This document shows positions 34,846 to 46,219 of a stretch of 64,000 nt of DNA, piece after piece (within the stretch, counting starts at the first letter, position 1; the number at the start of each line of letters is the position of its first letter). The notes beneath the pieces are model-generated. The model had not been told where the DNA came from. It made no database searches and saw only the letters and a program-made list of their open reading frames with translations. A program made the position numbers and the translations under genes. The stretch spans positions 27,773,633-27,837,632 of the forward strand of contig CM019718.1 of assembly GCA_009760885.1 (NCBI GenBank), read 5' to 3'. This stretch comes from Achatina immaculata. Taxonomy: Eukaryota; Mollusca; Gastropoda; Stylommatophora; Achatinidae.

Positions 34846-35126
34846 AAGCTCCTCCACACAGGAGAAAACTATTTAAAACCATAGGAAGAAAGACAGTCAT
34901 GGACATTTGAAGAGAAGACAAAAATTGAAAAACCTAGTTAATCACTTGAAAATTCAAAGGAAAATAAAGGTAAGAGAGATGGACCAAGAGGGAAACATCT
35001 CAGCAGACTGCCCAAGCGGCAAGGACAAAAGAAAACCACCTGAATTAACACCAAGGAACCCACAAGATGGAGAAACTTGATCGCCAACGCTATCCGGCAC
35101 GGCACATAATAATAATAATAATAATG
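34846..35126 (+). mobile_element. LINE family F, 3' fragment with (AAT)n tail
   Basis: Broken frames give RDGPRGKHLSRLPKRQG and RWRNLIANAIRHGT before a stop, the typical last residues of this LINE type. An (AAT)n tail follows at 35106-35126. Confidence 0.65.
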
Positions 35127-35168
35127 TATTGGTTACACACCTTCACGGCTTTACATATAATTATTTTC

Positions 35169-35435
35169 TGAGTGGCGAAGTGGTTAGTGCACTGGTCTGT
35201 CATGGCGAAGGGGTCGGGGGTTCGAATCCGGCCGGAGACACCCCAGTCCACCCAGCTGTAGACTTCTTCTGGAGTTGGGGAAGGAAAGGCGGCCAGGCGT
35301 GATACTGACCATATCACCCTCTAGTGTGCTGACAGGTCAAGGAAAATATGGGCACTGACACCATATCCCTATGTTCCTCTAAGGCATGACAGGATTACCT
35401 TTACCTTTTTACTTTTATCTTTATCCACCTTACTT
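35169..35435 (+). mobile_element. tRNA-derived SINE
   Basis: Pol III box A-like TGGCGAAGTGGTTAGTGC (35173-35190) and box B GGGTTCGAATCC (35218-35229) at tRNA-like spacing, followed by a ~190-bp non-tRNA body and a T/A-rich end (ACCTTTACCTTTTTAC). The box B-containing head does not fold into an obvious intact tRNA, so it is a SINE rather than a tRNA gene. Confidence 0.78.
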
Positions 35436-35899
35436 TCGTCACTTTAAAGGTACATACATTCGGTTTCAAAGATTCTGAAACATTTCTTTTATTAAATTCA
35501 TGTTCAAAATGTTTGAAGAAAGACATTTAATATCGTCTCACAGAAAAACCTTTTTTTTTCATACTTCCATCTTTCCGTATCTTCAAGACGTGTCATTTTC
35601 TGAAGCTGGTCCAACTTAATGGGTGCATATGTTCTTCGCTTGTGATAACATCAGCCTCCTTGTCTAGAAATGGCTCAGGCAAACACAATATTGTCTTAAA
35701 TCAAATACTATTGTCTCCGTTCTGTGAAGGTGTCTAACGCTTTGGCCGTGCCCAATCAATCGGATCGATTTGCCAACATAAAAGGCCAATCAGAACATGG
35801 AGCGCTCGATTAAACAGACTTTCTTAAGAGGCTCTGAATCATGGAAGCGTTCAAAGTAATCTCTCAGCCCTGTCTTCTGTCTCATATTCTCTTTAAAAA
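35436..35899. other. Unassigned sequence
   Basis: AT-rich, nothing recognised. Confidence 0.35.
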
Positions 35900-36203
35900 A
35901 AAATGAATCAAGTTTCATGTATCCATTCTTTCATGTCATCTAACAGAATGAATCAAGTTTGATGCACCCAATCTCTCACGTCCTCTAACAAAATGAATCA
36001 AGTTTGATGTATCCAGCCTTTCATGTTATCTGACAAGATGAATCGAGTTTGATGTATCCAGTCTTTCATGTCCTCTAACAAAAGTTTGATATATCCAGTT
36101 TTTCATCCTCTAACAAAATGAATCAAGTTTGATGTATTCAACCTTTCATGTTATCTAACAAAACGAATCAAGTTTGATATATCCAATCTTTCATGTCCTC
36201 TAA
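35900..36203. repeat. Minisatellite, ~44-bp unit, left part
   Basis: GAATCAAGTTTGATGTATCC and TTTCATGTCCTCTAAC recur about seven times. Array continues after LINE D at 39178. Confidence 0.93.
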
Positions 36204-36284
36204 CTTCTTCTTCTTATGTTTCTTCTTCTTCTTCTTCGTTCGCACTGTCTGTCTATACCTGCATTCCTGTCTCTTGGATAAATT

Positions 36285-37094
36285 TCACTGTTTTTGTAAC
36301 TCATGTATGGAACCGTAGAGCTTATCTTCTTTAGTGATTTCACTGGGCCAGTAATTATTTCTCAGTGTTTCATAGTTGGTGCAGTTCTGGAGGATATGTT
36401 CCACAGTTTGGGGCACCTGGGCACATGTACATAGATTAGTAGTACCAACCTTAAACTTTCTATACATATGACTTCGGAGTTGGCTGTGTCCTGTTCGGAG
36501 ACGGAAGATGGTGACTTGTTCCTTTCTGTTTAGCATGTGATAGTCATCATGTGGTGGTGTTTGTGGCTTCCTGTAGGTTTTTATCATGCTTTTCTTCTGA
36601 TTATAGGTGATTGGTATGTCTGGTTGTTCCATTTCAGTGCCCTCTTTGGCCAGATGGTCAGCTTTCTCATTGCCTGGTATCCCACAGTGGGAGGGAATCC
36701 ATTGCAAAGTGACTCCATGTTGTAAGCCAATTTTTGACAAGGCATCTTTAAGGTCTGGTAGTTTGTTGCACTGAAGAGCTTCCAGTACTGATCTTGCATC
36801 TGTGAGAATTACTACAGGACATGTATCAATTCTAGAATCTGATAGTTTTTCAACTTCAGCAATAATTGCCCTAACTTCTGCATCAAATTTGTTGCAGTAT
36901 TTTCCAGTGGGTATGGAAATCTTGTAAGTGGTGTTGTTTGGATATTCAATATGTGTTCCTGCCCCTCCATTCTTTATGGCATTGTGTGCAGATCCGTCTG
37001 TATACACACGTATCCAGGTGTCATCTAGCACACTAAGTGTGGCTGTTGATCTTACAAGGCTGCTTTGCATCTCACCATTCTGCACACCTTTCAC
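36285..37094 (-). pseudogene. LINE D: RNase H domain and C-terminal Cys/His motif
   Basis: 269 codons. The RNase H catalytic set is intact: D33 (VYTDGSAHN), E73 (FDAEVRAI), D99 (ILTDARS), H136 (IPSHCGIPGNE) and D146. It removes the RNA strand from the RNA-DNA hybrid. After it come FRLRTGHSQLRSHMYRK and a CTCAQVPQTVEHILQNC zinc-knuckle-like motif. Confidence 0.93.
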
Positions 37095-37171
37095 TTCAGT
37101 CTGGATAGTTATTTGTGTATAATATGCTTCTTTCCATGGTGTATGCTCTGGTATAGATGATAATGGAGCGA

Positions 37172-37681
37172 CTACATTGGAAGGTCAGGTATCAGCTTAC
37201 GCATACGCTTGGCCAGGTGAATGAAGCTGCTTCTTTTAAGCCGTCCTAATGCCAAGTTATTGAATCTCTCCTTCAGGGGATGGCTTACAGAGCTAAGGAA
37301 TTTCTCTCCCATGGTCATGACCTTTGTGTCTCTATGTTCCTTTAGCGCTTGAACACCAACTATTTTCTGCATTTCTACTATTGGTGTGGACCTCATGGCA
37401 CCTGTGATAATCCGTAGTGACTGATTTTGAACCTTGTCTAGATTATGCAGTGTAGTGTTTGATGCTGTGCACCAAGATGATGAGCCATATTCTAAATGTG
37501 GTAGAATACTTTGCTGATATACATTCTTGAGGATTCTTTCACTAGCTCCCCATGTGGTTCCACTTAATTTTCTTAATATGGCTAGTTTTCTTCTGGCTTT
37601 TGCTTCTGCATTGTTGATGTGTTGCTTCCAAGTCAGTTTTGAGTCAAGAGTCACTCCTAAGTAAGTGGGTTGGTTGTCCAT
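37172..37681 (-). pseudogene. LINE D: RT thumb and connector
   Basis: YLGVTLDSKLTWKQHIN is the conserved block after the RT palm of I/Jockey-type LINEs. It is followed by LRKLSGTTWGASERIL and LEYGSSSW. A stop after DLPM separates it from the RNase H part. Confidence 0.88.
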
Positions 37682-37795
37682 CCTTAAGGATATTTCATTT
37701 ACAAAGATCTTACCTGCTTTCTGTTTAGATGAGAGAGTGAACAGAGTGGTACTTGATTTCTCTGTGTTTATACTTACAAACCATTTGTTTGTCCA

Positions 37796-38083
37796 TTATG
37801 TCAAGATGTCTGCTGCTCTTTGGAGTCTCTGTGTAGCAACTGTCGCATATTCATCTGTACACCACATGACCAGATCATCTGCATACAGTGCCGCTTTGAT
37901 TCCATAGAGAAGTTCCTTGACCAGGTCATTAATGAATACAAGGAATAGTGTAGGCGAAAGGACTCCTTCTTGTGGTACACCGTGTCGCAGAAGTACTTTC
38001 TGGCTTTTGTGTCCATCCATTACTACTCTAGCTCTTCTACTGTGTAAATAGGACTTTATCCAGTTGTACAGTCTTCCATTCAC
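37796..38083 (-). pseudogene. LINE D: RT catalytic core
   Basis: Motif B reads GVPQEGVLSPTLF, where the usual second Gly is Glu. Motif C is LYADDLV with both Asp present. The preceding bases (38085-38160) encode motif A DLKKAFDKVW in the connected frame. An in-frame TAA ends it before the thumb region. Confidence 0.9.
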
Positions 38084-38160
38084 ATTGCAGTTTCTTAGTT
38101 TCCACAGCAGACCTTTTTTCCATACTTTATCAAAGGCTTTCTTTAGGTCTATCCACGCTG

Positions 38161-39168
38161 CTAGTACAAGGTTTTATCTTGGAATGCATCCTCAATCTCT
38201 TGAGACAGATAGGTCACTTGATCTTCCGTACTGTAGTACTGCCTAAATCCTGCTTGTTGTGGAACGAGAAGGTTTTCACTTTCTAGGTACCATTTTAGCC
38301 TCAGGTCAATGATGCGTTCCGTCGTTTTGCATAGGCAGCTAGTGAGACTGATTGGCCTGTAGCTGGAGGCAGTATCACTGTTTTTCCCTGGCTTTAGCAG
38401 TGGTACCATGCTTGCTTCCTTCCAGATGTGAGGTAACTTACCTGTGCTCCAGCACATATTGAAAATATCCAACAGCTTTCCCATTGCTGCCATTCCCAGG
38501 TTCTTGATCATTTCATTGGACACTCCATCTGGTCCTGGTGATTTCCTTGGTTTCAGTTTACTGACTGCTAGGTCTAACTCGCTGCGTGTGATTGGTGCAT
38601 CCATGACCTCCATTTTTCTGACTTGTTCCTCCTCTTTCTGTGGGTCAATGCGCACTGCGCGCTCTTTCTCTGGATGGATATCAATGTTGCAGTCCTGTGC
38701 AAACATGCGAGCAAAGTGATCTGCTACCTGCTTACCTGTAAGAGTTTTCCCATCCTCTATTAGTGTAACCTTTGTACTTCTTCCAGTACTCTCATCCTTT
38801 AACTGTTCGATTAGTTTCCACTGTTTCCTTCCATCCTTTTCAAAGTTTAGGGACTCTGTTTTCTCTCTCCAACTTTCCCGTCTGGCTTGCAGCTTTGCTC
38901 TCTGAAATTTGGCCTTAGAATGTTGGTAATTATTGTGGTGTTCTTGGCATGGTCTATTTTCTGCTTGCTTTCGAGTTGCTTCCACGTCATCATGGAGTTT
39001 TCCCAGCTCACTAGACCAGTATGGTTTATAGTCCCTGCGAACTCCTCTGGGAATGGTTTCACGAGCGGCCTGAAGGATACAAGCATTGAATTCCTTCACT
39101 ATGCTTTTAATATCCTTACCTTCTATGGACAGCTGTCCCACCAGGATACCTGTACGATGTCTGTACAT
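38161..39168 (-). pseudogene. LINE D: N-terminal linker and first RT blocks
   Basis: 335 codons. SKLKPRKSPGPDGVSNEMI, then PLLKPGKNSDTASSYRPISL, then TERIIDLRLKW and QQAGFRQYYSTEDQ are the RT blocks that precede motif A. The endonuclease is missing. Ends by frameshift at 38160. Confidence 0.9.
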
Positions 39169-39177
39169 TGTCCAGTT

Positions 39178-39390
39178 ATGTCCTCTAAGAAAATGAATGA
39201 AGTCTGACGTATCTAATCATTCATGTCGTCTAACAAAAGTTTCATGTATCCAGATTTTCATAGTCTCTAACAAAACGAACGAAGTTTGATGTATCCAGAT
39301 TTTCATAATCTCTAACAGAACGAACGAAGTTTGATGTATCCAGATGTTCATAGTCTCTAACAAAACGAATGAAGTTTGATGTATCAAATC
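39178..39390. repeat. Minisatellite, ~44-bp unit, right part
   Basis: Four to five more diverged copies (GAACGAAGTTTGATGTATCC). Confidence 0.92.
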
Positions 39391-39460
39391 TTCTGATGTT
39401 TTCTTATGTTTTTTTTTAATTCATGTTTTCTAACAACAAACAAGCCTTTGTTGTTCTTCT

Positions 39461-39690
39461 TTCTGTTCTATCTTCCGTGAACTTTGAGCCCAGGATGTTC
39501 TATGCAGTCAACGCAGTAAAACTGCTGAAATCCAACCATCGTCTCGGATGGGGAGTGGGTAAAGACTGAGTAAATGTTAAGAGGAAAAGTTGCAAGAAGA
39601 TGTCTTGGGGATAACAGCGATCCCTGCCCCGTTAACAAAGGACGAACATTTTTCCCTGGGACGTCAACGGGTAAGTGGGTCAAGGTCCAG
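39461..39690 (-). mobile_element. Repeat X, degenerate copy
   Basis: On the + strand GTCAACGCAGTAAAACTGCTG, GTCTCGGATGGGGAGTGGG and CCCTGCCCCGTTAAC align in order with the reverse complement of repeat X. Old copy. Confidence 0.55.
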
Positions 39691-39964
39691 GTTGGTAAGG
39701 ATTTGGCCAGGCCTGACGCCAGTAGTCAGTTAAGGATCCCTGATAGCTACAACACGCAACATCTTCACCTGAAAATCTTTACTGTAAAACATTTGAAAAG
39801 TGTATTGTTTCTCTGCATAAGATGTTCATAGCACAGGCGAACTTCAATTCATTACATTCTAAGTGCCGCGGATGGCAAATGTGTAGTACATTACATTCTA
39901 CCAGTAATATTTGTCTGTCTTTTTATTACTTTTCAAAGAAGAAAGGAGCAGTGAACCGCAGAGA
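39691..39964. other. Unassigned sequence
   Basis: Nothing recognised. Confidence 0.35.
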
Positions 39965-40622
39965 TGAGATTATTGTAGTCAATGAACAACCTTCTAGATT
40001 ATCACCGTAGTCAATGAACAATCTTCTATCACTGTAATGAACAATCTTCTATCATTGTAATGAACAATCTTCTATCATTGTAATGAACAATCTTCTATCA
40101 TTGTAATGAACAATCTTCTAGACTATCACTGTAGTCGATGAACAATCCCCTTTGTTATCACTGTAGTCAGTGAACAATCTTCTGTGGTCTATTTGTTATC
40201 ACTGTAATCAATGAACAGTCTTCTTTGTTATCACTATCACTGTAGTCAATGAACAATCTTCTGTGGTCTATTTATTATCACTGTAGTCAATGAACAATCT
40301 TCTGTGGTCTGTTTGTTATCACTGTAGTCAATGAACAATCTTCTGTGGTCTATTTGTTATCACTGTAGTCAATGAACAATCTTCTGTGGTCTATTTGTTA
40401 TCACCGTAGTCAATGAACAATCTTATGTGGTCTATTTGTTATCACTGTAGTCAATGAACAGTCTTCTTTGTTATCACTGTAGTCAATGAACAATCTTCTA
40501 GATTATCACTGTAGTCAATGAACAATCTTCTTTGTTATCACTGTAGTCAATGAACAATCTTCTAGATTATCACTGTAGTCAATGAACAATCTTCTAGATT
40601 GTCACTGTAGTCAATGAACAAT
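39965..40622. repeat. Minisatellite with 28- and ~41-bp units
   Basis: TATCACTGTAGTCAATGAAC and AATCTTCT recur about 19 times. Longer units contain an extra GTGGTCTATTTGT block. Confidence 0.93.
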
Positions 40623-40846
40623 CTCTTCATTTTCCTCGCTCGCTGAGACATCTGAATCAATCTCTCTGACAGGTGCGCCAGTCTGTCTCAGGTTTTTCAG
40701 CGTCAGAGTTAAGCTTCTCCTAGAAGAGCTGGGGTGTCTGGGCAGGTGCAGTGCCTGGAACAGGTTGTGTAGCTGGCAGCTCTGGAGGATGCTGAGGTCT
40801 CTGTTGCTCTTTGCTGCAGGTGCCTAGGTTTGCTGGAGCCAATTCT

Positions 40847-41165
40847 CAGATTCTGGTATAGATGGTGTCTCAGATTCTGATATAGATGGTGTCTCAGATT
40901 CTGATATAGATGGTGTCTCAGATTCTGATATAGATGGTGTCTCAGATTCTAATATAGATGGTGTCTCAGATTCTGATATAGATGGTGTCTCAGATTCTGA
41001 TATAGATGGTGTCTCAGATTCTGGTATAGATGGTGTCTCAGATTCTGATATAGATGGTGTCTCAGATTCTGGTATAGATGGTGTCTCAGATTCTGGTATA
41101 GATGGTGTCTCAGCTTCCGGTATAGAAGGTGTCTCAGCTGCTGGTATAGATTGTATCTCAACCTG
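40847..41165. repeat. Minisatellite, 24-bp unit, ~13 copies, derived from LINE coding DNA
   Basis: CTCAGATTCTGATATAGATG recurs every 24 bases. On the - strand each unit is eight codons (RHHLYQNL) that continue the LINE segment IIFRQRTGYSRLRYNLYQQL just upstream on that strand. Confidence 0.93.
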
Positions 41166-41423
41166 GAATACCCTGTTCTCTGTCGGAAGATTATCACTTT
41201 GTCATTTCTTGAGAGCTTATGGTACTCATCTTCTGTTTTGGCTGTGCTGTGTTGTTTTGTCCATTTGTCTTTATGGCTGGATTTTAGTCTGTTTTTTTTT
41301 TTTTGGTTTGTTCACATGTTGTGCTATCAATCTATTACTTTGCTTTTCCCCCTTTTGCTAGTCTATCTACCTCTTCATTTAACTGTATGTTACTGTGGGC
41401 AGGTATCCGATGTCAGTAAGTCA
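41151..41423 (-). pseudogene. RNase H-type LINE fragment (C-terminal region)
   Basis: On the - strand, frames give IPAHSNIQLNEEVDRLAKGG (the RNase H H...D block, compare IPSHCGIPGNEKADHLAK in LINE D) and later LSRNDKVIIFRQRTGYSRLR (compare NRKEQVTIFRLRTGHSQLR). It runs into the 24-bp array. Confidence 0.75.
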
Positions 41424-41520
41424 GTCATTCATTCATTTGTATGTCCCCTGCGGAACTTTGCCTCCCAAACAGCACTCCTGTAGGCCTCTCGGTTGTGAGC
41501 AAGATGGCCTGCTGCTGATG
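41424..41520 (-). mobile_element. LINE family A, very short 3' end
   Basis: Only the last ~95 bp (AHNREAYRSAVWEAKF coding words) with a (TGAATGACTGAC)-type tail. Confidence 0.8.
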
Positions 41521-41524
41521 CATA

Positions 41525-41735
41525 TGAGAGTGTTAAATAATTGCTGCTGTCACACAGTAGAGTGTTAAATAGTTGGAAACAATGAGAATGTCGCACAGTA
41601 GAGTGTTAAATAGTTGGAAACAAGGAAACGCAAGGAGGTTAGAAATATCGAGCCACGCGCACAGTAAAGTGTTCGTTGGAAACATCGAGACTTGCGCGCA
41701 TTGAGGTGTTATATAGTTAGAAACAGCAACAGTTT
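41525..41735. repeat. Degenerate minisatellite (AGAGTGTTAAATAGTTGGAA)
   Basis: About four copies of a ~45-60-bp unit. Confidence 0.75.
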
Positions 41736-41989
41736 CGAGCAATAAAGTGATAGAGCGAAGTATTAAATTATAGCTTAAAAAAATGGTAGGAAAAGCAACA
41801 TAAACGATAACAAAAGACAAAAAAAAAGAAGAGAAGTAATGCAACTGGAACCCTGGCCTTGGGCAGGATGAGCAAGCGCATAACCATGAAAGAACATAGC
41901 TCTATCGGTTCTGCCTTCCTGTAGATGTAATGTCTCTCCACTGAAAGTGTAAAGTGGTCTTTGGGTTGCGCCAAGGATACTCCGGTAGC

Positions 41990-43875
41990 GGCCATGCGCT
42001 TTCTGCTTGATATGCTGAATGTAAGGTCTAAACACAGGCATGCTCAGGTAAAGACATACATCAGGGTTGCTGGCATGAAGGACGATCATCTCCATAATGA
42101 GCTGGAAGACACATCAAACGAGGCAGATCCTGGATGGCTGAGGCGGAAGATACAATAAAGTCAGTGTGTGGTCTAGACGAGGTACCTAAAGGTGATGATT
42201 GGTTACGGTTACAGGGCCGACCTCAGCTAACAGAGGTTATTATAAAGAATGTAGAGACTGGACACAGGGAGCAGTTGAACTTTGGGTTCAAGATCTCATC
42301 CAGCATCACAGTGGGTCTTCCGACACGGAAATATACGATGATATACAGAACCGTATATATGAAGAACCGTTTCGAAATCCTGATGGCTGTACAGGAGGAG
42401 ATGACATCAGATGATTTGGCTACGCAGGCCAGAGATAGCTTAATAACAACAGCTAAGGAAAGTAAAGAAAGCACAAAATAATGGACGGATTACAGCAGGC
42501 ACACTAGAACTGATAAAACAACGTAGAGAAATGAAGACGCAATTGAAAGTGACAAACAACAACAAAGAGGAATACAAATCTTTAACAAAAGAAGTACGAA
42601 AAAACATAAGAAAAGACTACAAAAAAAATACATACAAGACTGTTGTGAAAGAATAGAAGGACATCAGAAGTGTGGAAGAGATAGTGAAATGTTTAAAGAA
42701 ATGAAGACATTGACGAGAAACGTCACACCTAAGCTAAGTGTAATTTGTGATGAGATGGGGAATACCCTGACAGAGACAGAGGAAAATCTAGAAAGATAGA
42801 AGGAATATTGCAGAGGAATGTATGAAACAACTGACTGTGAAAGCAGAAATCAACAGTGTGAATTATTATTGGAGGAAAAAGAACCCGAACCGACAATAGA
42901 AGAAGTTTTATGGGCAATAAAGAATCTGACAAAATGGTAAATCACCAGGATGTGATGAGATAACAGCTGAACTTATTAAAGCAGGAGGAAAGGAGTGTGC
43001 AACAATCTATCATGCACTATATAAAAAGATATGGCATTCAGGTATTTGGCCAAAAGAATGGAAAAGAACTTTATTCATACCACTGCCAAAAAAAGGGTAA
43101 CCTGAATTATGCACAAACTACAGAACTGTTGCCCTGATTAGTCATGCCAGTAAAATTCTGTTAAAAATAAAAAAAATGGTAGACTTCGTAAGAAAATAGA
43201 AGAAGAAGTCTACATGGTCCAAGCTGGTTTCAGGTAAGAAAGAGGATCAAGAGATCATATATTCAATATAAGATTAATAATAGAGAACTGCAGAGAGTTT
43301 GATGTCCATCTATAATTATCTTTTATAGACTACTCAAAGGCATTTGATTGTGTACAACACCAGAAACTTCGGAAAATAATGGAAAAAATGGGATTTACAA
43401 CACATTTGATACAATTAACATCATTGCTGTATCTAGACCAACATGCAACAGTGAGAATAAATGGTGAAACAACAACCTGGTTTGACATAAAACAAGGGGT
43501 CCGTCAGGGGTGTATATTATCGCCTTACTTATTAAACTTGTATATTGAAAATATAATGAGGATTATTAGAGAAGATGTAAACAGAATATTACGATGCCGT
43601 AACAATTGGAGGTTATAAAATACCAGAGATTAAACAGAAAGAGGATTAAACAGAGAAAACACATTAAACGTCATGAGAACTTAGAGAAAAGACAGTCTTG
43701 GAAGGATACATGATGGAAAAAAAGAGAGGAAGACTAAGGCGAAGATGGATGCAAGATATCGTTGATGATTTGCAAACGGATGCATTAGCAGCAGAGCATC
43801 TTGCTCACAACCGAGAGGTCTAGAAGAGAGCTGTTATGGAGGCAAAATTCCACAAGGGGCATGCAAATAAAAGAA
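41990..43875 (+). mobile_element. LINE family A, long internally deleted copy
   Basis: Broken frames encode FEILMAVQEEMTSDDLATQA, then EEVLWAIKNLTK, LPKKG-like and QAGFR-like blocks, then FIDYSKAFDCVQHQ, then KQGVRQGCILSPYLLNLYIE and an N-IGGYKI-like stretch. Near 43620 it jumps directly to the 3' end shared by all A copies (KTVLEGYMM-type and RRRWMQDI). This links the short A fragments to their RT. The C (YADD) region is lost. Many stops. Confidence 0.8.
43379..43618 (+). pseudogene. LINE A: RT motif A/B segment
   Basis: The longest open piece. It reads ITSLLYLDQHATVRINGE-like strand then VRQGCILSPYLLNLYIE (motif B). Motif A lies just upstream at ~43324-43365. Confidence 0.82.
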
Positions 43876-43897
43876 TGAAATATACCGATGACTCAGA

Positions 43898-44390
43898 ATG
43901 ACTCAGAACAGCAGAAGTGGTTGGGGTTTTGTTGTCTACAGCAATGGAAGAGTTGTGGCACAGGGTTCGGGAGCCTTTGAAGCCACCACATCAAGCATGC
44001 GAATGGAAATTGAGGCTGTGCTGACTGCAATGGAATGGTTAGTTGCCCATGATGTGGTTTATGATGTCATTGTGACGAATTCACAGAGTATGCTTCGTAA
44101 GATTGAGAAGAAATTGCTTCGAAAAAAACGGGTTCATCTGTTAAGCCAGTCAGCTGTGACAATCCTAACGTGGCGTTACTGTCCAGGGCGCTAGAGTACA
44201 TGGCAATGATGTGGCAGGTAGACTTGCTGGACAGGCTAAAATAAATGGCAAGTTCAGAATGGACAAGGGGGACATTGTTAAGGCTGTACTGGACAGACTG
44301 CGGGAAAATGAAGAGCGGGAATGGAAGAACATTGTAGACATGAAGAGAATGCAGGAGCTAGGACAAATTAAAGATGCTGGCAGGAAATAA
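43898..44390 (+). pseudogene. RNase H domain of a retroelement, broken
   Basis: GWGFVVYSNGRVVAQGSGAF, AEVL-like MRMEIEAVLTAMEWL, VIVTNSQSMLRKIE, then in a shifted frame TWRYCPGRxGVHGNDVAGRLAG. It follows the order of an RNase H domain; the second Asp (normally TDS) is Asn. The continuation encodes MKRMQELGQIKDAGRK. Related to 24657-24862. Confidence 0.75.
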
Positions 44391-44440
44391 GAACTGTGTG
44401 GCAGAAAAACACAACGTAAACAACCAACATTTGACAAGAA

Positions 44441-44942
44441 CTATTAGCAAACACACTCTTGGATGGGTGCTGCGGCATGCGGTGGAGCATATATGAGCTG
44501 AATACAGTGAAGCCGGAGTCTGAATTTTGAACCTTAAACCTTGAACCTAGTCCTCGCTTGACTAAACAGTTGCCGACCAGCAGTCCGGGGTTCGTACCAC
44601 GGCCGTTCTCTTTGTTTTTGTTTCTATAACGTCTGAGGTGCTTTGACTTCTTCTTCTTCGTCTTCTTCTTCTTCTTCTTCAGTTGTAGATTTAGATATCG
44701 GATGTGGAATAGATTATATATGAAACCGTGCCCAATCAGAGAACAGCATAGACAAAGCTTCAAATAAAAATCACCCTCTCCAGACATCCAGTCAATCTCT
44801 TCACCAGGCTTAACTGATACACTTATTTCAATAATCTCTCTCCAAAATGAGGTAGGGTCTTGACCCAGCCCTGATTTGATTCTGCTTCTAAGTTGCATCC
44901 TCTCTTGCTTGTATGTTACCGTGGGCAGGTATCCGATGTTGG
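44441..44942. other. Mixed repeat debris
   Basis: A (CTT)n lies at 44648-44682. A box B-like GGGGTTCGTACCAC lies at 44587-44600 without a convincing box A. At 44880-44942 the - strand encodes IPAHGNIQARED, an RNase H fragment like the one at 41.39 kb. Confidence 0.45.
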
Positions 44943-45040
44943 TTTTTATTGGCCCTTTCCAGATTTTATATCGGGTCACCGTAACCCATGAACAATCGAC
45001 ATGTTGCTTGTCTTGCGCAACTTCACAATCAAACACTTAA
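44943..45040 (-). mobile_element. Repeat Y (SINE-like), 3' fragment
   Basis: Matches the 3' end of 48331-48590: shared words GTTGCTTGTCTT, GGTCACCGTAA and CCAGATTTTA in the same order, ending in an A-rich tail on the - strand. Confidence 0.65.
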
Positions 45041-45787
45041 TTCGTCCTGTCTTTCGGGGTTTTAAAACTCATCGATCTCAAACAAAAGATGAGGCTCTTC
45101 TGCCTCAAGATTCTGCTGGCTAGAACAAAACACAGGGAACTTTGAAAGAACGGAACAAAGCCCAGGACTAAAATCTGAAGGTGGACACTCTTCCAATAAA
45201 TTAAACAGATCGTAGCTGTATAGAAAATAGTTTCTATTGGTGATTAATCTTAGAAGCTGAAACAGGATCTAGAATAAATGTGAATCAGCATCTGGGAAGA
45301 AATATTTTTTGCTAGGGAGGATAGAGATGAGGAGAAAGAAGAAAGAAATTTGATATTACAAAGTAGACTGGGGGGAATAGTTACTGGAGATTGTAAATTC
45401 TTTTATTGCATGCAGACGGAAACAAGAATACCCTGATGTAACCAACACTTGCTACCTGAAGTAATCGGATATCAGCTATCTCTCCCAGGATATGGCGCCT
45501 CTCGCCCAAGTTTGAAGAGAAATCAATGTGGATTGTGGGATATTGTGCTGGAGTGTGGCTTTCTCGTTCCCACGCTGGATTAAATATCCAACATGAGAAC
45601 AAAGATATCCGTGTTTCTGAGCCAAATTGGATGGTATTGCTGATATGGGGGGGGGGGGTGTTCTGTGTAGCTGGGAAGTTCTTTATAAGTAGATGTTTTG
45701 GTGAAGTTCTCAAAGATAAAGGGAGCTGAGTTAGACTGGGTTTGCACTGCAGTGTTATGCCCCTCATTTCCAGACGTTGATTTAAAA
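45041..45787. other. Unassigned sequence
   Basis: A G run at 45648-45658. Nothing recognised. Confidence 0.35.
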
Positions 45788-46068
45788 ATCCCAGAATTTC
45801 TGACACCACTTCTTGATACTGTTGAAAACAGGTGCTGCCTTCTAGACTTCAGCTCGAAATCGTCGCCTTACAGTCACAACGGATGAGGTTATTGCGTATT
45901 CCAAAACACAAAATGACTGCTCACGTTTGTTGAACACCATATTTGCTACTGCTGCCTCCTAGCGGCAAACCACGGGAGCTCTGCGCGCGCGGACTTTATT
46001 TAGGAAAAAAAAATTTGAAGAGTTTTTCTCTCTCTCTCTCTCTTTGTCTCTGTCTGTCTGTCTGTCTA

Positions 46069-46105
<37 letters not shown>

Positions 46106-46181
46106 TGGCGTAAGAATTAGCATGATCCGTTACGTAGTTTGTTTTTGGCGAATTTTTTAAATATTTCACAGATTTATGAAT
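45788..46181 (-). mobile_element. Tc1/mariner-like foldback, solo arm
   Basis: Matches the right arm of the element at 59069-59846 (shared CCCAGAATTTC, CACCACTTCTTGA, CAAAATGACTGCTCACGTTT, CTCCTAGCGGCAAACCACGG and CGTAAGAATTA). A (TC)n/(TCTG)n tract at 46024-46104 has expanded inside the arm. The outer TIR end decays into (TA)n. Confidence 0.82.
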
Positions 46182-46219
46182 AATTATATATATATGTATA
46201 TATACATATATATATATAA

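Larger units (their letters stand above)
36204..39177 (-). mobile_element. LINE family D (RT + RNase H), 3.0 kb, inserted in 44-bp array
   Basis: 5'-truncated non-LTR element with RT, RNase H and a C-terminal Cys/His motif, and a GAA-rich 3' tail (36204-36237). The RT plus RNase H order and YADD box suggest the I/Nimb-Ingi side of LINEs rather than RTE. An 11-bp repeat atgtcctctaa flanks it (36193-36203, 39178-39188), and the minisatellite resumes in phase. Frame breaks lie near 37798, 37175 and 38160. Confidence 0.92.

Noticed and set aside
34138..34859. Repetitive frames on both strands over the 45-bp array
   Set aside because: Unit length divisible by three keeps them open; no similarity, no splice or start context.
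35169..35245. tRNA gene candidate (boxes A and B)
   Set aside because: Followed by a long collinear non-tRNA body and lacks a convincing cloverleaf; called a SINE instead.
44368..45036. 222-codon frame on the - strand
   Set aside because: Joins repeat Y, a poly-Lys run from (CTT)n and RNase H debris in a wrong frame; chance ORF.
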